This document shows positions 1 through 7,871 of a stretch of DNA of 47,827 nt, one piece after another; the first letter of the stretch is position 1; every line of letters begins with the position of its first letter. Source of the stretch: Alphaproteobacteria bacterium (GTDB taxonomy: Bacteria > Pseudomonadota > Alphaproteobacteria > Caulobacterales > Aquidulcibacteraceae). The notes beneath the pieces are model-generated. The model was not told where the DNA came from. It saw nothing but the letters and a program-made list of their open reading frames with translations, and did not search any database. The translations under genes and the position numbers were made by a program. The stretch spans positions 1 to 47,827 of the forward strand of contig JAGWZH010000013.1 of NCBI GenBank assembly GCA_018971945.1, given 5' to 3'.

Positions 1-2
1 CG

Positions 3-869
3 TTTGGTCGTTTCCTTCAGGCGCGGATCGCACGGCTTTATCCGCTGCATCTTTTGGCTCTGACGCTGCTGGCGACGGCTGTTGGGACGGCGCTATTGCT
101 GGGCAGGAGCGAGCAGGCCGAGGCTTACACGCTCCTTGGTTTCGCCGCCAATCTCTTGATGCTGCAAGGATTAAATGTTCCCGGCGCGGGCGCTTGGAAC
201 TTTCCAGCCTGGACCCTCAGCGCGGAGTTTTTCGCCTATCTCTGTTTTCCGCTTTTTCTCTTCCTTGCAAAGCCGTTTGCCAAGCGGGGATTGCTTTTCC
301 TCCTGATCGCTTTGGTTTTCGTGGCCGCTGTGGAGATGGCTTGGGCCTTGGTCGCCGACGAGCGCCTTGGCGCCCTGACCCAGAATTGGGGCGTGCTGCG
401 GGGGGCGTGCGGGGTTCTGGTCGGCGTCGCGCTCCGCTACGCCTTCGACAAGCTGCGCTGGAGCGCGCTGCAGTCTCTTGGCGCGGCGCTATCGGGCGGG
501 CTGTTGGCGGGGATGGCAGCGGCGCAGGAGGCCCCGCTTGCGGCCCTTCATGCCGCCGCGGGGCTGATGATCCTTGGTCTTGCGGCCCTCGATCGCAGCG
601 GCCGAAGGACCCCGATGGCCGCCCCCATGATGCAGCAGCTCGGCGAAATCTCGTTCGCCCTCTTCATTTTACATGTGCCGATCATGGTAATCGCGACGCA
701 GGCGTTGGCGATCATGGGCTGGGACGGTGAGCTGAACTGGTGGGTTGCGATGGCCCTGATGGCGGCGTCGTTGGGGGGGGCGTTTCTTGCTAACCGCCTG
801 GTGGAGCAGCCGGCGCGGGAGACGATCCGAAGCTGGCGTGCTTCTGGCCGGGTCCCTGCCGCAGCCTGA
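3..869 (+). CDS. acyltransferase family 3 (OafA/YrhL-like), 5' end cut off
   Basis: C-terminal part of an integral-membrane acyltransferase of the acyltransferase-3 family, which transfers acyl groups to sugars or lipids at the inner membrane. The reading frame is open from base 3 and the true start lies outside the window. The N-terminal visible stretch contains R-x-A-R-L-Y-P-L-H, the family's arginine-rich/YPLH motif. It is followed by roughly seven hydrophobic segments and by WTLSAEFFAYLCFPL, the usual W-x-L-x-x-E-x-x-F-Y block. The end has the family's V-E-x-P-A-R-E close. The substrate cannot be told: no glycan cluster is visible here. It converges on the nitroreductase with a 5-bp gap. 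Family assignment is firm; function beyond O-acylation is unknown. Confidence 0.85.
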   Translation, partial: FGRFLQARIARLYPLHLLALTLLATAVGTALLLGRSEQAEAYTLLGFAANLLMLQGLNVPGAGAWNFPAWTLSAEFFAYLCFPLFLFLAKPFAKRGLLFLLIALVFVAAVEMAWALVADERLGALTQNWGVLRGACGVLVGVALRYAFDKLRWSALQSLGAALSGGLLAGMAAAQEAPLAALHAAAGLMILGLAALDRSGRRTPMAAPMMQQLGEISFALFILHVPIMVIATQALAIMGWDGELNWWVAMALMAASLGGAFLANRLVEQPARETIRSWRASGRVPAAA

Positions 870-874
870 AGATC

Positions 875-1546
875 TCAGAAGCCTCTGAAGACCGCAAAGG
901 CGTCGACCGCTGCGCGGTCTGTGCGCAGCGTATTCACTGGTGCGTCAGGATCGGCGTACCCGAGGGCCATGCCACAATAAACCATCTCTTGCGCTGTCAG
1001 GGCGAAATGGGCGTGGAGCGTATCCCGCAGCCGCGCCCAACATTCCTGCATGCAGCTGGCCACGCCGCGCTCATGGGCGACCAAAGCGATCGACTGCATG
1101 AACATGCCCATGTGCGCCCATTGGCCGTGGCCCATCCGGCGGTCGATGATAAAGAACAGGGCCGCCGGGGCGCCAAAGAATTCATAGTTTTTGGCAAGCC
1201 AAGCGAGGCGCGCGCCTTTGTCCTCTCTGGGGATGGAGAGCTTGGCGTAAAGATCCTCGCCCACCTTGTAGCGATAGGATCGATGGGGCTCCCAAAGCGC
1301 TTCAGGGTAGATCGGCCGGTCGCCTTCTTCACCGGCCGGATTGGACATGAGGGCGGTCTTGGCGAGGTCTATGATGGCGCGCTGCGCCGCTCCCGCTGTT
1401 GCGATCACTGTCCACGGTTGCACATTACCCCCAGACGGCGACCAGCGCGCGACGTCAAGAATGTCTCGGACGAGGCTCTCCGGGAGCGGATCGGGTTTGA
1501 AAGCGCGGGTGGAGATGCGAGTTTTCAGCGCCGTCGTGACGTCCAT
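875..1546 (-). CDS. nitroreductase family protein (FMN-dependent)
   Basis: 223-residue cytoplasmic flavoprotein of the nitroreductase fold, which reduces nitro compounds or quinones with NAD(P)H. The N-terminus has TRISTRAFKPDPLP and VARWSPSGGNVQPW, the usual R-S-x-R-x-F and P-S-x-x-N-x-Q-P-W FMN-binding blocks. The C-terminal half has MQECWARLRDTL and a Y-C-G-M-A-L-G-Y-A-D-P end typical of the family. The start ATG at 1546 is chosen because AAGGAG lies just upstream on the minus strand; the open frame continues much further but without family similarity. The physiological substrate is unknown. It is a single gene, convergent with the acyltransferase and divergent from the following lipoprotein. 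Confidence 0.88.
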   Translation of the reverse strand: MDVTTALKTRISTRAFKPDPLPESLVRDILDVARWSPSGGNVQPWTVIATAGAAQRAIIDLAKTALMSNPAGEEGDRPIYPEALWEPHRSYRYKVGEDLYAKLSIPREDKGARLAWLAKNYEFFGAPAALFFIIDRRMGHGQWAHMGMFMQSIALVAHERGVASCMQECWARLRDTLHAHFALTAQEMVYCGMALGYADPDAPVNTLRTDRAAVDAFAVFRGF

Positions 1547-1727
1547 CCAAAATCTCCTTAAGCGTCGTGTTGCGTTCCTAGGCCAGTCGGGGCCGTCCTG
1601 CGACCTTTTTCCGACATTTTTAGCCCGGCGCGCGGACAAACCACAAAGGTCATGACGGTCTGGGCCGGAAGTTTGCCTTCGAAGGCGTCCGCTCCACCTC
1701 AGGAGCCTTGAGATCAAGGAGCGCGCG

Positions 1728-2570
1728 GTGCGGAGGATCATAGGACTGGCTGGGGCCTTGGTGCTGGGCGGGTGCGTCGCCGCGCAGCCGACCCAAAGCG
1801 GTTTTCTGGGCGACGCCGCCCTCCTGTCGCCGCCTCGGCAGGAAGGCGCTGCGCGCCTGCAGAGTTTCCGCGACGAACCGGCCCTTCTCGCCCTGAGCCG
1901 CGTCGCGATCGCGCCCAGCCGAGCGACCCAGCAAGCCCAAGAAGGCTGGACGCCCGCCGAATTGGCCCCGCTTCTGGCGGAGATCGACGCGGAGCTTTGC
2001 CGCGAGCTTTCGGAGCGGTTTGAGATTACCGATGATCCCGCCGCCATCCGGGTTCGAGCGGCGGTAACTGCGGTCGCCCGCACTGGTCAGGCCTCCTCTC
2101 TTGTCGCGGCCGCCGCGAGCCAGGCGATCCCTGGTCCTGGATCGGTCCGTCTGCCGTTCGGTCTTGGCGGCCTCTCTGCGGAGGCGGTGGCCGAGGACCC
2201 TGTCACCGGCGCGATTGTGGCCCAATTGACATGGGCGCGCCGGGCGCAGCTGGCTCTCGACGCAGGCAGTCTTTCACCGATTGGCGACGCCCACCGAATG
2301 GCGGAGCCTTTCGCCGATGCTTTCGGCCGCGTGCTGGCGGTGGAGGGGGCCTCGCCCGCGGCGGCGCGCAACCCTGAGCGCTGCCCGGGCTTTGCTGCGG
2401 CCGACGCCGGCCGCTTTATCGCCGCCCGATTGACAGGCTTGCACATGGTTCCGGCAGCGGAGTCCCCAGATATGGACAATTCTCGCGACGATCCTGCTCC
2501 GTCAGAGGCGGGGTCTGTGCGGGAACCTGGGCGGAGTTCCGACGCGGCCGCCGAGCGGCCGGAGACATGA
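1728..2570 (+). CDS. DUF3313-like lipoprotein
   Basis: 280-residue probable lipoprotein. The N-terminal hydrophobic segment ends in the lipobox L-G-G-C (Cys16), so the mature protein should be anchored in a membrane facing the periplasm. The mature part begins SGFLGDAALLSP, which resembles the start of DUF3313 domains. It continues with a predicted alpha/beta region in which FEITDDPAAIRVRAAVTAV looks like the DUF3313 core. The C-terminal 40 residues are acidic, serine/proline-rich and probably disordered. The start is GTG at 1728, with AAGGAG about seven bases upstream. Function is unknown in the family. It stands alone; the next gene is convergent, 8 bp away. Confidence 0.7.
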   Translation: MRRIIGLAGALVLGGCVAAQPTQSGFLGDAALLSPPRQEGAARLQSFRDEPALLALSRVAIAPSRATQQAQEGWTPAELAPLLAEIDAELCRELSERFEITDDPAAIRVRAAVTAVARTGQASSLVAAAASQAIPGPGSVRLPFGLGGLSAEAVAEDPVTGAIVAQLTWARRAQLALDAGSLSPIGDAHRMAEPFADAFGRVLAVEGASPAAARNPERCPGFAAADAGRFIAARLTGLHMVPAAESPDMDNSRDDPAPSEAGSVREPGRSSDAAAERPET

Positions 2571-2578
2571 TCGCCCGA

Positions 2579-3274
2579 TCAGACGGCGGCTTCCGTCGGC
2601 GCGTGGGGCAGGCAGGCGTTGGCCTGGGCCGCCCAGGCCAGCTTTCGCGCCAAGGCCCGACCTTTGCGATGGGCTTCGGAGATGTCCTTGGCGCGCATGC
2701 GGGCGGCTAGGAATTGCGCGTCTTTAAGGGCGGTTTCATCGGCGGCCACGCTTGCGGCGGCGTAGAGCCAGGCCAGAGCCTCGACCGGGTAGCGGTCTGC
2801 GAGCAAAGCCGCGTAGGCACGCATGGAGGGGCCATAGCCTTGTTCCGCCGCCTTACGAAAAAGGTCCTGCGCCTTGTCTTGATCAACCGGCTCACCCCGT
2901 CCTGCGGCGGCCAGGCGTCCCAAATGATGCAGAGCCGGGGGAAAATTCTGGGCCCTGGCCTTGTCGAGCCAGTCCCGCGCTAGGGTCTCGTCTCGTGCGG
3001 TCCCTACGCCAGCCAGGTGCGCCAGAGCGAGATTAACTTGAGCCAAAGGATCGCCCGCGTGGGCGGCGCGCCGAAAATGCGGCGTCGCCTCTTCGGGGCG
3101 GGCGTGAAAGCCGCCCTTTCCCAGCCAGTGCAAGATCCCGAGATAGCCGTCCGCGAAGGGGTCTCCCCGGGCGGCGGCCTCTTCAAAGAGACGCCGCGCT
3201 AATGGGAAGCGACCACGTTCGAAAGCGTCGATCGCCTCCAAAAGGCTCGGGGGCGGCGCTGCGGGCGCGATCAT
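2579..3274 (-). CDS. Sel1-like repeat (TPR-type) protein
   Basis: 231-residue protein made almost entirely of Sel1-like helical repeats. At least three are visible, with the G-x-x-x-A-x-x-x-L-G-x-x-x-x-x-G-x-G spacing (for example the GDPFADGYLGILH, GDPLAQVNLALAH and FPPALHHLGRLAAAGRG segments). Such proteins act as adaptors for protein-protein contacts. There is no signal peptide, so it is probably cytoplasmic. The start ATG at 3274 overlaps the stop of erpA in an ATGA arrangement, so the two are probably translationally coupled on the minus strand. The longer open frame to 3361 lies inside erpA and is rejected. The partner is unknown; coupling to erpA suggests co-expression only. Confidence 0.8.
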   Translation of the reverse strand: MIAPAAPPPSLLEAIDAFERGRFPLARRLFEEAAARGDPFADGYLGILHWLGKGGFHARPEEATPHFRRAAHAGDPLAQVNLALAHLAGVGTARDETLARDWLDKARAQNFPPALHHLGRLAAAGRGEPVDQDKAQDLFRKAAEQGYGPSMRAYAALLADRYPVEALAWLYAAASVAADETALKDAQFLAARMRAKDISEAHRKGRALARKLAWAAQANACLPHAPTEAAV

Positions 3275-3597
3275 ACAGCGAAGCTGACGCCGCAGCCGCA
3301 GCTCGAGACAGCGTTCGGATTGCGCACCTGGAATCGGGCTCCGATCAATTCGTCCACCCACTCGATCACGGCGCCTTCAAGCAGGGGAACGGACACCGCG
3401 TCCACATAGAGCTTCGCGCCGTGGTTCTCGATCTCGACATCGTCCGGTTCTGGGCCTGCGACGAGCGCGAGATCATACTGAAAGCCTGAACAACCGCCGC
3501 CTTGCACCGCCACGCGCAAGCCGCGCGTGCCCCCATCCTGGACGCTCAGCGTCAGGAGGCGCTTTGCGGCGCTTTCGCTTAAATGAATATTCGTCAT
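3271..3597 (-). CDS. erpA: A-type iron-sulfur cluster carrier
   Basis: 108-residue A-type Fe-S carrier that receives clusters from the assembly machinery and delivers them to apo-enzymes in the cytoplasm. The three conserved cysteines are present: Cys36 in GGGCSGFQY, and Cys100 and Cys102 in the C-terminal SSCGCGVSF. The N-P-N-A-V-S-S-C-G-C-G ending favours ErpA over SufA. ATG at 3597 is preferred to the ATG 15 bases upstream (MGCLT...), because the family begins at this point. It is divergent from dgt, a pairing common in Alphaproteobacteria, and its stop overlaps the Sel1 gene. In the 78-bp divergent gap, GCTATA on the minus strand resembles an alphaproteobacterial -10, but I see no clear -35. 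Confidence 0.92.
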   Translation of the reverse strand: MTNIHLSESAAKRLLTLSVQDGGTRGLRVAVQGGGCSGFQYDLALVAGPEPDDVEIENHGAKLYVDAVSVPLLEGAVIEWVDELIGARFQVRNPNAVSSCGCGVSFAV

Positions 3598-3675
3598 GGT
3601 AAGACAACCCATATCAGAAAAACGCGCCGACCGCCTATAGCGGCGGAAAGTCCGAGTGTGGAGCTGAACCCGCCA

Positions 3676-4884
3676 ATGCCGACGTCTCGAACAAAATCCG
3701 CCATCGCTGGCGAAGCGGGTCTTGCCCCTTATGCGACCGACTGGCGGCGGTCTCGTGGGCGGTTGCATGAGGAGCCTGAGAGCGCCTCGCGCACCCCTTT
3801 CGAACGCGACCGCGACCGGGTGATCCATTCCAGCGCTTTTCGATATTTGAAGGGCAAGACCCAGGTCTTCGTTGCCCATGAGGGGGACTATTTCCGCACC
3901 CGCCTGACCCACTCCCTCGAAGTGGCGCAGATCGCCCGGTCTTTGGCGCGACGTTTGCGATTGGATCCGGATCTGGCTGAAACCTGCGGCCTGGCCCATG
4001 ATCTGGGGCATCCTCCTTTCGGCCACACGGGCGAGGATGTTCTCAAGGCCTGCATGGCTGATCTGGGCGGTTTCGACCACAACGCGCAAACCCTGAGGGT
4101 GCTGACCGATCTTGAGCACGCCTATCCTCTTTTTGACGGTCTGAACCTGACATGGGAAACGCTTGAGGGCGTCGTCAAGCACAACGGGCCCCTGTTGCGG
4201 CATGGCGTCGACGAAGACGATCTTCCTGAAGCGATCCGCCGCTACAACGCCCGGCACGATCTGGAGCTTGCGACATTTCCAGGCGTGGAGGCCCAAGTCG
4301 CCGCCCTCGCCGACGACATCGCCTATAACAACCATGATATCGACGATGGGTTGCATTCGGGTCTGTTCAGCCTCGATGAGCTGCGGTCGGCCTCCCCGCT
4401 TGTGGACGAGTATATCCAGGGCGTCTGGCAGGACTATCCGGGCCTTGACGACAACCGGCAGCGCAAGGAGCTTGTGCGCAGGCTGATCGGCGCTTGGGTG
4501 GATGATCTCGTGGAAGAAACCCAAGCCCGCGTCGCCAGCTATCGCCCGGCTGACGCAGAGGCAGTGCGCGGCTTGAACGAGCCGTTAGTCAGTTTTTCCG
4601 AGGCGATGTTTGAAGAGGCCGCCCGTCTGCGCCGCTTCCTGATGGCCAATATGTATCGGCATTGGAAGGTGAACCGCCGCCGCGCGATGGCCAAGCGCAT
4701 CGTCAAAGAGCTCTTCGAGCAGTTCCTTGATGACCCCGCTACGCTGCCCGGGCGTTGGCAAAAAGGTCTCGCTGATCAGCCCCCCACGGTCGTGGCCAGA
4801 CGCGTCTGTGACTATATCGGCGGCATGACGGATGATTCCGCCATCGAAGAGCATGGCCGTTTGTTCAGCTTCGATCGCGCTTGA
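3676..4884 (+). CDS. dgt: deoxyguanosinetriphosphate triphosphohydrolase-like protein
   Basis: 402-residue HD-domain phosphohydrolase that cleaves dNTPs (dGTP in the best-studied members) to the nucleoside plus triphosphate and so affects dNTP pools. RDRDRVIHSSAFRYLKGKTQ at the N-terminus is the family's signature. Metal-binding residues are seen in THSLEVAQIAR (His about 78) and in AHDLGHPPFGHTGE (His-Asp about 107), with a further Asp in LADDIAYNNHDIDDG. The length fits the type-2 dGTPase-like group. The ATG at 3676 precedes the conserved region by about 30 residues; an in-frame upstream ATG at 3583 would overlap erpA and is not favoured. In related genomes argS follows; here the next gene is the SPOR protein after 102 bp. 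Confidence 0.93.
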   Translation: MPTSRTKSAIAGEAGLAPYATDWRRSRGRLHEEPESASRTPFERDRDRVIHSSAFRYLKGKTQVFVAHEGDYFRTRLTHSLEVAQIARSLARRLRLDPDLAETCGLAHDLGHPPFGHTGEDVLKACMADLGGFDHNAQTLRVLTDLEHAYPLFDGLNLTWETLEGVVKHNGPLLRHGVDEDDLPEAIRRYNARHDLELATFPGVEAQVAALADDIAYNNHDIDDGLHSGLFSLDELRSASPLVDEYIQGVWQDYPGLDDNRQRKELVRRLIGAWVDDLVEETQARVASYRPADAEAVRGLNEPLVSFSEAMFEEAARLRRFLMANMYRHWKVNRRRAMAKRIVKELFEQFLDDPATLPGRWQKGLADQPPTVVARRVCDYIGGMTDDSAIEEHGRLFSFDRA

Positions 4885-4913
4885 GAGCGTTAAGCCGTTA
4901 TATACTGCGCTTT

Positions 4914-4930
4914 GCGACGATTCTCGTCGC
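4914..4930. other. 7-bp perfect hairpin downstream of dgt
   Basis: GCGACGA, loop TTC, TCGTCGC lies 29 bp after the dgt stop. There is no T-tract on either side, so it is not a classical intrinsic terminator. It could be an attenuating or mRNA-stabilising stem, or chance in GC-rich DNA. Confidence 0.3.
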
Positions 4931-4986
4931 GGCTTATGGCGTGGCGGTGGCGATGAGGGCCCGGCCGAGCGTGAGGATTGGGGCCG

Positions 4987-5646
4987 ATGGGCAAGCATGA
5001 TCGTCGGCGCATGGCCCCTCAGGCTTTCACCCCGCTTGGGGAGGCGCGGGCCCGAGGCGCAGGCGGGCGTCGCGATCTCGACGACGACGCCCCGCGCCGA
5101 CCGCTTTTGATCTATGTTCTTCTGTGCGGCTTGGTTCTGGGCGCTGGAGCCTTTTTGTGGCGCGCCTATGACGACGGCGCGGGGCAAGGCCCAATCCGCG
5201 TGCCCCCTGCGCAGGAGCGCTTTAAGGAGCGTGGCCCTGGCGCTGACGAGATCCCGACGCCGATAGAAGATCAGCTCCGCACGGCTTCGCCGCCCTCCAT
5301 CCAGGGCTTCGCTGAAGGACCGGAAGAGCCCTTGAGCCCCGAGGAAGAGGAGGCTTTGGCGGCGCCGATGGGTCCGCCGGTCTTCGTCAACGACGGCGCC
5401 TTTGTGGCTCAGATCGCGGCTCTTCAGTCCGAAGACGGGGTAGGCCCGTTGTGGCGACGGCTCGCCGACCGCGCCCCGGATTTGTTCGAACAAGCCCGGA
5501 TGGATGTCCAGAGGGCCGACTTGGGCGCCCGCGGCGTTTATCTGCGCGTGCGGGTCGGCTATTTTCCAGACCGTGAAAACGCCGCCCGCTTCTGCGCGCG
5601 GATGCGGGCCATGGGTCAGGATTGCATGGCGGTGGAACGGGAATGA
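4987..5646 (+). CDS. SPOR-domain membrane protein
   Basis: 219-residue bitopic inner-membrane protein. It has a cytoplasmic basic N-terminus of about 38 residues, one transmembrane helix (LLIYVLLCGLVLGAGAFLW) and a proline/glutamate-rich periplasmic linker. The C-terminal SPOR domain (from FVAQIAALQSEDG to the end) carries the usual R-V-R-V-G-Y-F-P-D-R-E-N-A core. SPOR domains bind glycan strands lacking stem peptides at division sites, so a role in septal wall metabolism is likely. It starts at ATG 4987 with GAGG upstream; a TTG nine bases earlier is possible. Its stop overlaps nagZ (ATGA), which supports a shared wall-remodelling context. Confidence 0.85.
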   Translation: MGKHDRRRMAPQAFTPLGEARARGAGGRRDLDDDAPRRPLLIYVLLCGLVLGAGAFLWRAYDDGAGQGPIRVPPAQERFKERGPGADEIPTPIEDQLRTASPPSIQGFAEGPEEPLSPEEEEALAAPMGPPVFVNDGAFVAQIAALQSEDGVGPLWRRLADRAPDLFEQARMDVQRADLGARGVYLRVRVGYFPDRENAARFCARMRAMGQDCMAVERE

Positions 5647-6668
5647 TACTGGCCTGCGCTTTGGGCGTTCGCGAACCCGTGCTCACGGCGGAGACCAGCG
5701 CCCTGCTCAAAGAGGCGCGGCCGTGGGGGCTGATCCTGTTCCGAGAGGCCTGCAAGACTCCGATGCAGGTGCGCGCCTTGACCGAGGACCTGCGCGAGGC
5801 TTGCGGACATGATGCGATTGTGTGGATTGATCAGGAGGGGGGGCGGGTCGCCCGGTTGAAGCCGCCGTCTTGGCCCTTGTGGCCGGCGGCCCTTCGCTAC
5901 GGCGCGCTCTACGAGAAGGACCCCGAGGCAGGTCTTGAGGCTGCATGGCTTGGCCATCGCCTGATCGCTCACGAACTCAAGGCGATTGGCGTCAATGGCG
6001 ATTTTGCGCCGGTTTTGGACGTGCCCGCGGACGGCTCCGATCCGATCATCGGCGATCGCGCGTTCGGCCTTGACGCCCACACCGCGGCTCTTTTGGGGGG
6101 CGCGGCGCTTCAGGGGCTGCGGGAGGGTGGGGTCGCTGGCTGCGTCAAACATATTCCTGGCCATGGCCGCGCTGACGTCGACAGCCATATTGGATTGCCG
6201 CGGGTGGGGGAGGGGATGAACGCCCTGGCGATCGATATAGCCCCTTTCCGGGCCTTGACGCCTCAGGCCGAGGCCGCCATGACCGCCCACATCGTGTACG
6301 CCGCTCTTGATCCCACCCGGCCAGCGACGCAATCGCCAATCGTGATCGATTTCATCCGCAACGACATCGGATTTCAGGGTCTTTTGATCAGCGACGATCT
6401 CGACATGAACGCGCTGTCGGGGACCTTGGCGAAGAGGGCCGCGGCTGCTTTCGACGCCGGTTGCGACCTTGTGATACAGTGCAGCGGGGTCGCCTCCGAC
6501 ATGGCGCTGACGGCTGAGGCTGCGCCGGCGTTGCAGGGCGAGGCCCTCGCCCGCGCGCAGCTGGTGGAGGCGGTGGCCCGACAAAGCGCTGGAGATTTCG
6601 ACGCGGCCGAGGCCTGGTGGCGTTTCCGCGCTTTGATGGGGGCGGACGTGGGTTTAAAACTCGCCTAG
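5643..6668 (+). CDS. nagZ: beta-N-acetylhexosaminidase, glycoside hydrolase family 3
   Basis: 341-residue cytoplasmic GH3 enzyme that removes N-acetylglucosamine from GlcNAc-anhydroMurNAc muropeptides during peptidoglycan recycling. Recognisable blocks are IDQEGGRVARL, GVNGDFAPVLDVP, the mobile catalytic loop KHIPGHGRADVDSH (His-Asp dyad near residues 168-181), and the nucleophile motif LISDDLDMNALSG (Asp near 250). Length and motifs match NagZ of Proteobacteria. The ATG overlaps the stop of the SPOR gene by ATGA, giving translational coupling. In related genomes scpA follows directly; here 472 bp without a recognisable gene separate it from tatA. Confidence 0.93.
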   Translation: MILACALGVREPVLTAETSALLKEARPWGLILFREACKTPMQVRALTEDLREACGHDAIVWIDQEGGRVARLKPPSWPLWPAALRYGALYEKDPEAGLEAAWLGHRLIAHELKAIGVNGDFAPVLDVPADGSDPIIGDRAFGLDAHTAALLGGAALQGLREGGVAGCVKHIPGHGRADVDSHIGLPRVGEGMNALAIDIAPFRALTPQAEAAMTAHIVYAALDPTRPATQSPIVIDFIRNDIGFQGLLISDDLDMNALSGTLAKRAAAAFDAGCDLVIQCSGVASDMALTAEAAPALQGEALARAQLVEAVARQSAGDFDAAEAWWRFRALMGADVGLKLA

Positions 6669-7140
6669 CGTGGTGCATCTGATCTGCGGCGGAGGATCAA
6701 GACGGCGTCAGCGGTGCGTTCGATATGAATTGGACGGCTAAAGCGGCGGAAGCCGCGAAAGGCTTGCGGCTTGGGATAACCTGTTTGAGAGGCGATCGAC
6801 GATTGTCCCGCGCTGGATCATCCCACCGAGCGCATGATCAAGGACCCTGTCAGATGCGCCTCGCCTTCAAGCCGCTGGGCGAGGCACGCTGGTCTTGATG
6901 GCGCGCGCCAGCCCTTGGCGGCTGGCGGAATGCAGGGGCGAAAGGCTTGGCGCGCGAGGGCGCTGGACGCCGTCGCTTCGGGGATCTGCAGGGATCGGAG
7001 CCGATCGCTTCTTTCAGCGTTTGGCGCGATGTGTGATGACGAAGCCCCGATAGGGGCCTATATGTAGAGCCAACGATGCGTGTGTATGGCGCGGCGAGCA
7101 CGGCGGCGGACCGCCGTGGACGCTGAATGGAAGGACGACG
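6669..7140. other. 472-bp gene-free interval between nagZ and tatA
   Basis: No frame in this stretch gives a protein I recognise, and the short open frames have no convincing ribosome site. In related genomes this is where scpA and scpB lie, but I find no fragment of either. Two stems are visible: GCCAGCC/GGCTGGC at 6907-6926 with a 6-base loop, and GCCCC-gata-GGGGC near 7043-7056. The tatA promoter is expected here. The last bases carry the tatA ribosome site (GGAAGGA at about 7127). Confidence 0.6.
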
Positions 7141-7392
7141 ATGCATTTCCCCGGTTGGATCCCTCTTCTTATTGTTTTGGGTCTTGCGTTTCTCTTGTTC
7201 GGCAAGCCGGGCCGTCTGTCCTCGATCATGGAGGACTTTGGCAAGGGCATCAGCGGATTCAAGAAAGGCATGGACGATGGACGGGCCCAAGCGTCAGAGA
7301 GCGCGACGTCAGAGACGCCTCGACAGCTGCCGAACGGGACCCCGCCCCAAGACAACGCCGGCGCCCGCACCGACGATCGCACTGGCGCTTGA
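7141..7392 (+). CDS. tatA: Sec-independent protein translocase subunit TatA
   Basis: 83-residue TatA, which multimerises to form the passage for folded, twin-arginine-signal proteins across the inner membrane. It has a short N-terminal transmembrane helix (FPGWIPLLIVLGLAFLLFG), then the hinge and amphipathic helix (K-P-G-R-L-S-S-I-M-E-D-F-G-K-G-I-S-G-F-K-K-G-M). A polar, disordered tail ends the protein. The F-G and F-K-K-G-M residues are hallmarks of TatA rather than TatB. A good ribosome site, AAGGA, precedes ATG 7141. It is first in the tatABC run, 35 bp before tatB. Confidence 0.93.
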   Translation: MHFPGWIPLLIVLGLAFLLFGKPGRLSSIMEDFGKGISGFKKGMDDGRAQASESATSETPRQLPNGTPPQDNAGARTDDRTGA

Positions 7393-7427
7393 TCGTCCGT
7401 CGCCGCATCCACGAAAGGCGTTAGGCC

Positions 7428-7871
7428 ATGCTGCCCGGTCTTGGCGTCACGGAAATCTTGGCGCTTGGGGTTCTGGCGCTTCTGGTGGTGGGTCCCAAAG
7501 ACCTGCCGCTGATGATGCGGAAGATTGGGCGTTGGACGTCGCGTCTGCGGGCCATGGCGCAGGAGTTTCGGACCGGCTTTGACGAACTCGCCCGACAGGC
7601 GGAACTTGATGAGCTGAAGCGCGAGGTGGATGCGTTGCGCCGCGCCAATCCGCTCAATGATTTGCGGCAGCCCTTAAAAGACTTGGACCGGGACCTTCGT
7701 CAGACCGTGACCTCCCCTCTGACCCCATCCTCCCTGACCGCGACGACCAAGCCCGCCGTTTCCGCTTTACCCCCCTTGCCCGCCGATCCTGGACCGGCAG
7801 CCGAGGCGACCTTCGACGCGGCGCCTCCCGAGGAGACGCCCCGCTCCGCTGCTGGAGGCGGCCCCTCATGA
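7428..7871 (+). CDS. tatB: Sec-independent protein translocase subunit TatB
   Basis: 147-residue TatB, which with TatC forms the receptor for twin-arginine signal peptides. The N-terminus M-L-P-G-L-G-V-T-E-I-L-A-L-G-V contains the membrane-embedded Glu at position 9 typical of TatB. It is followed by the helix and the VGPKDLP hinge, then a long amphipathic and probably coiled helix (LRAMAQEFRTGFDELARQAE). The tail is proline/alanine-rich. It is slightly short compared with enterobacterial TatB, but usual for this class. Its stop overlaps the tatC start (ATGA), so translation is coupled. Confidence 0.93.
   Translation: MLPGLGVTEILALGVLALLVVGPKDLPLMMRKIGRWTSRLRAMAQEFRTGFDELARQAELDELKREVDALRRANPLNDLRQPLKDLDRDLRQTVTSPLTPSSLTATTKPAVSALPPLPADPGPAAEATFDAAPPEETPRSAAGGGPS

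Noticed and set aside
1547-2083. N-terminal extension of the nitroreductase frame
   Set aside because: The extra 179 codons overlap the opposite-strand lipoprotein gene, lack homology, and the ATG at 1546 has a strong ribosome site.
3598-4524. Extension of the erpA frame through dgt
   Set aside because: It is antisense to the clear HD-domain gene dgt; the Fe-S carrier starts at 3597 by family comparison.
6850-7290. 146-codon minus-strand frame between nagZ and tatA
   Set aside because: It overlaps most of tatA on the other strand, has no ribosome site I can see, and its translation is Arg/Pro-rich with no known motif.
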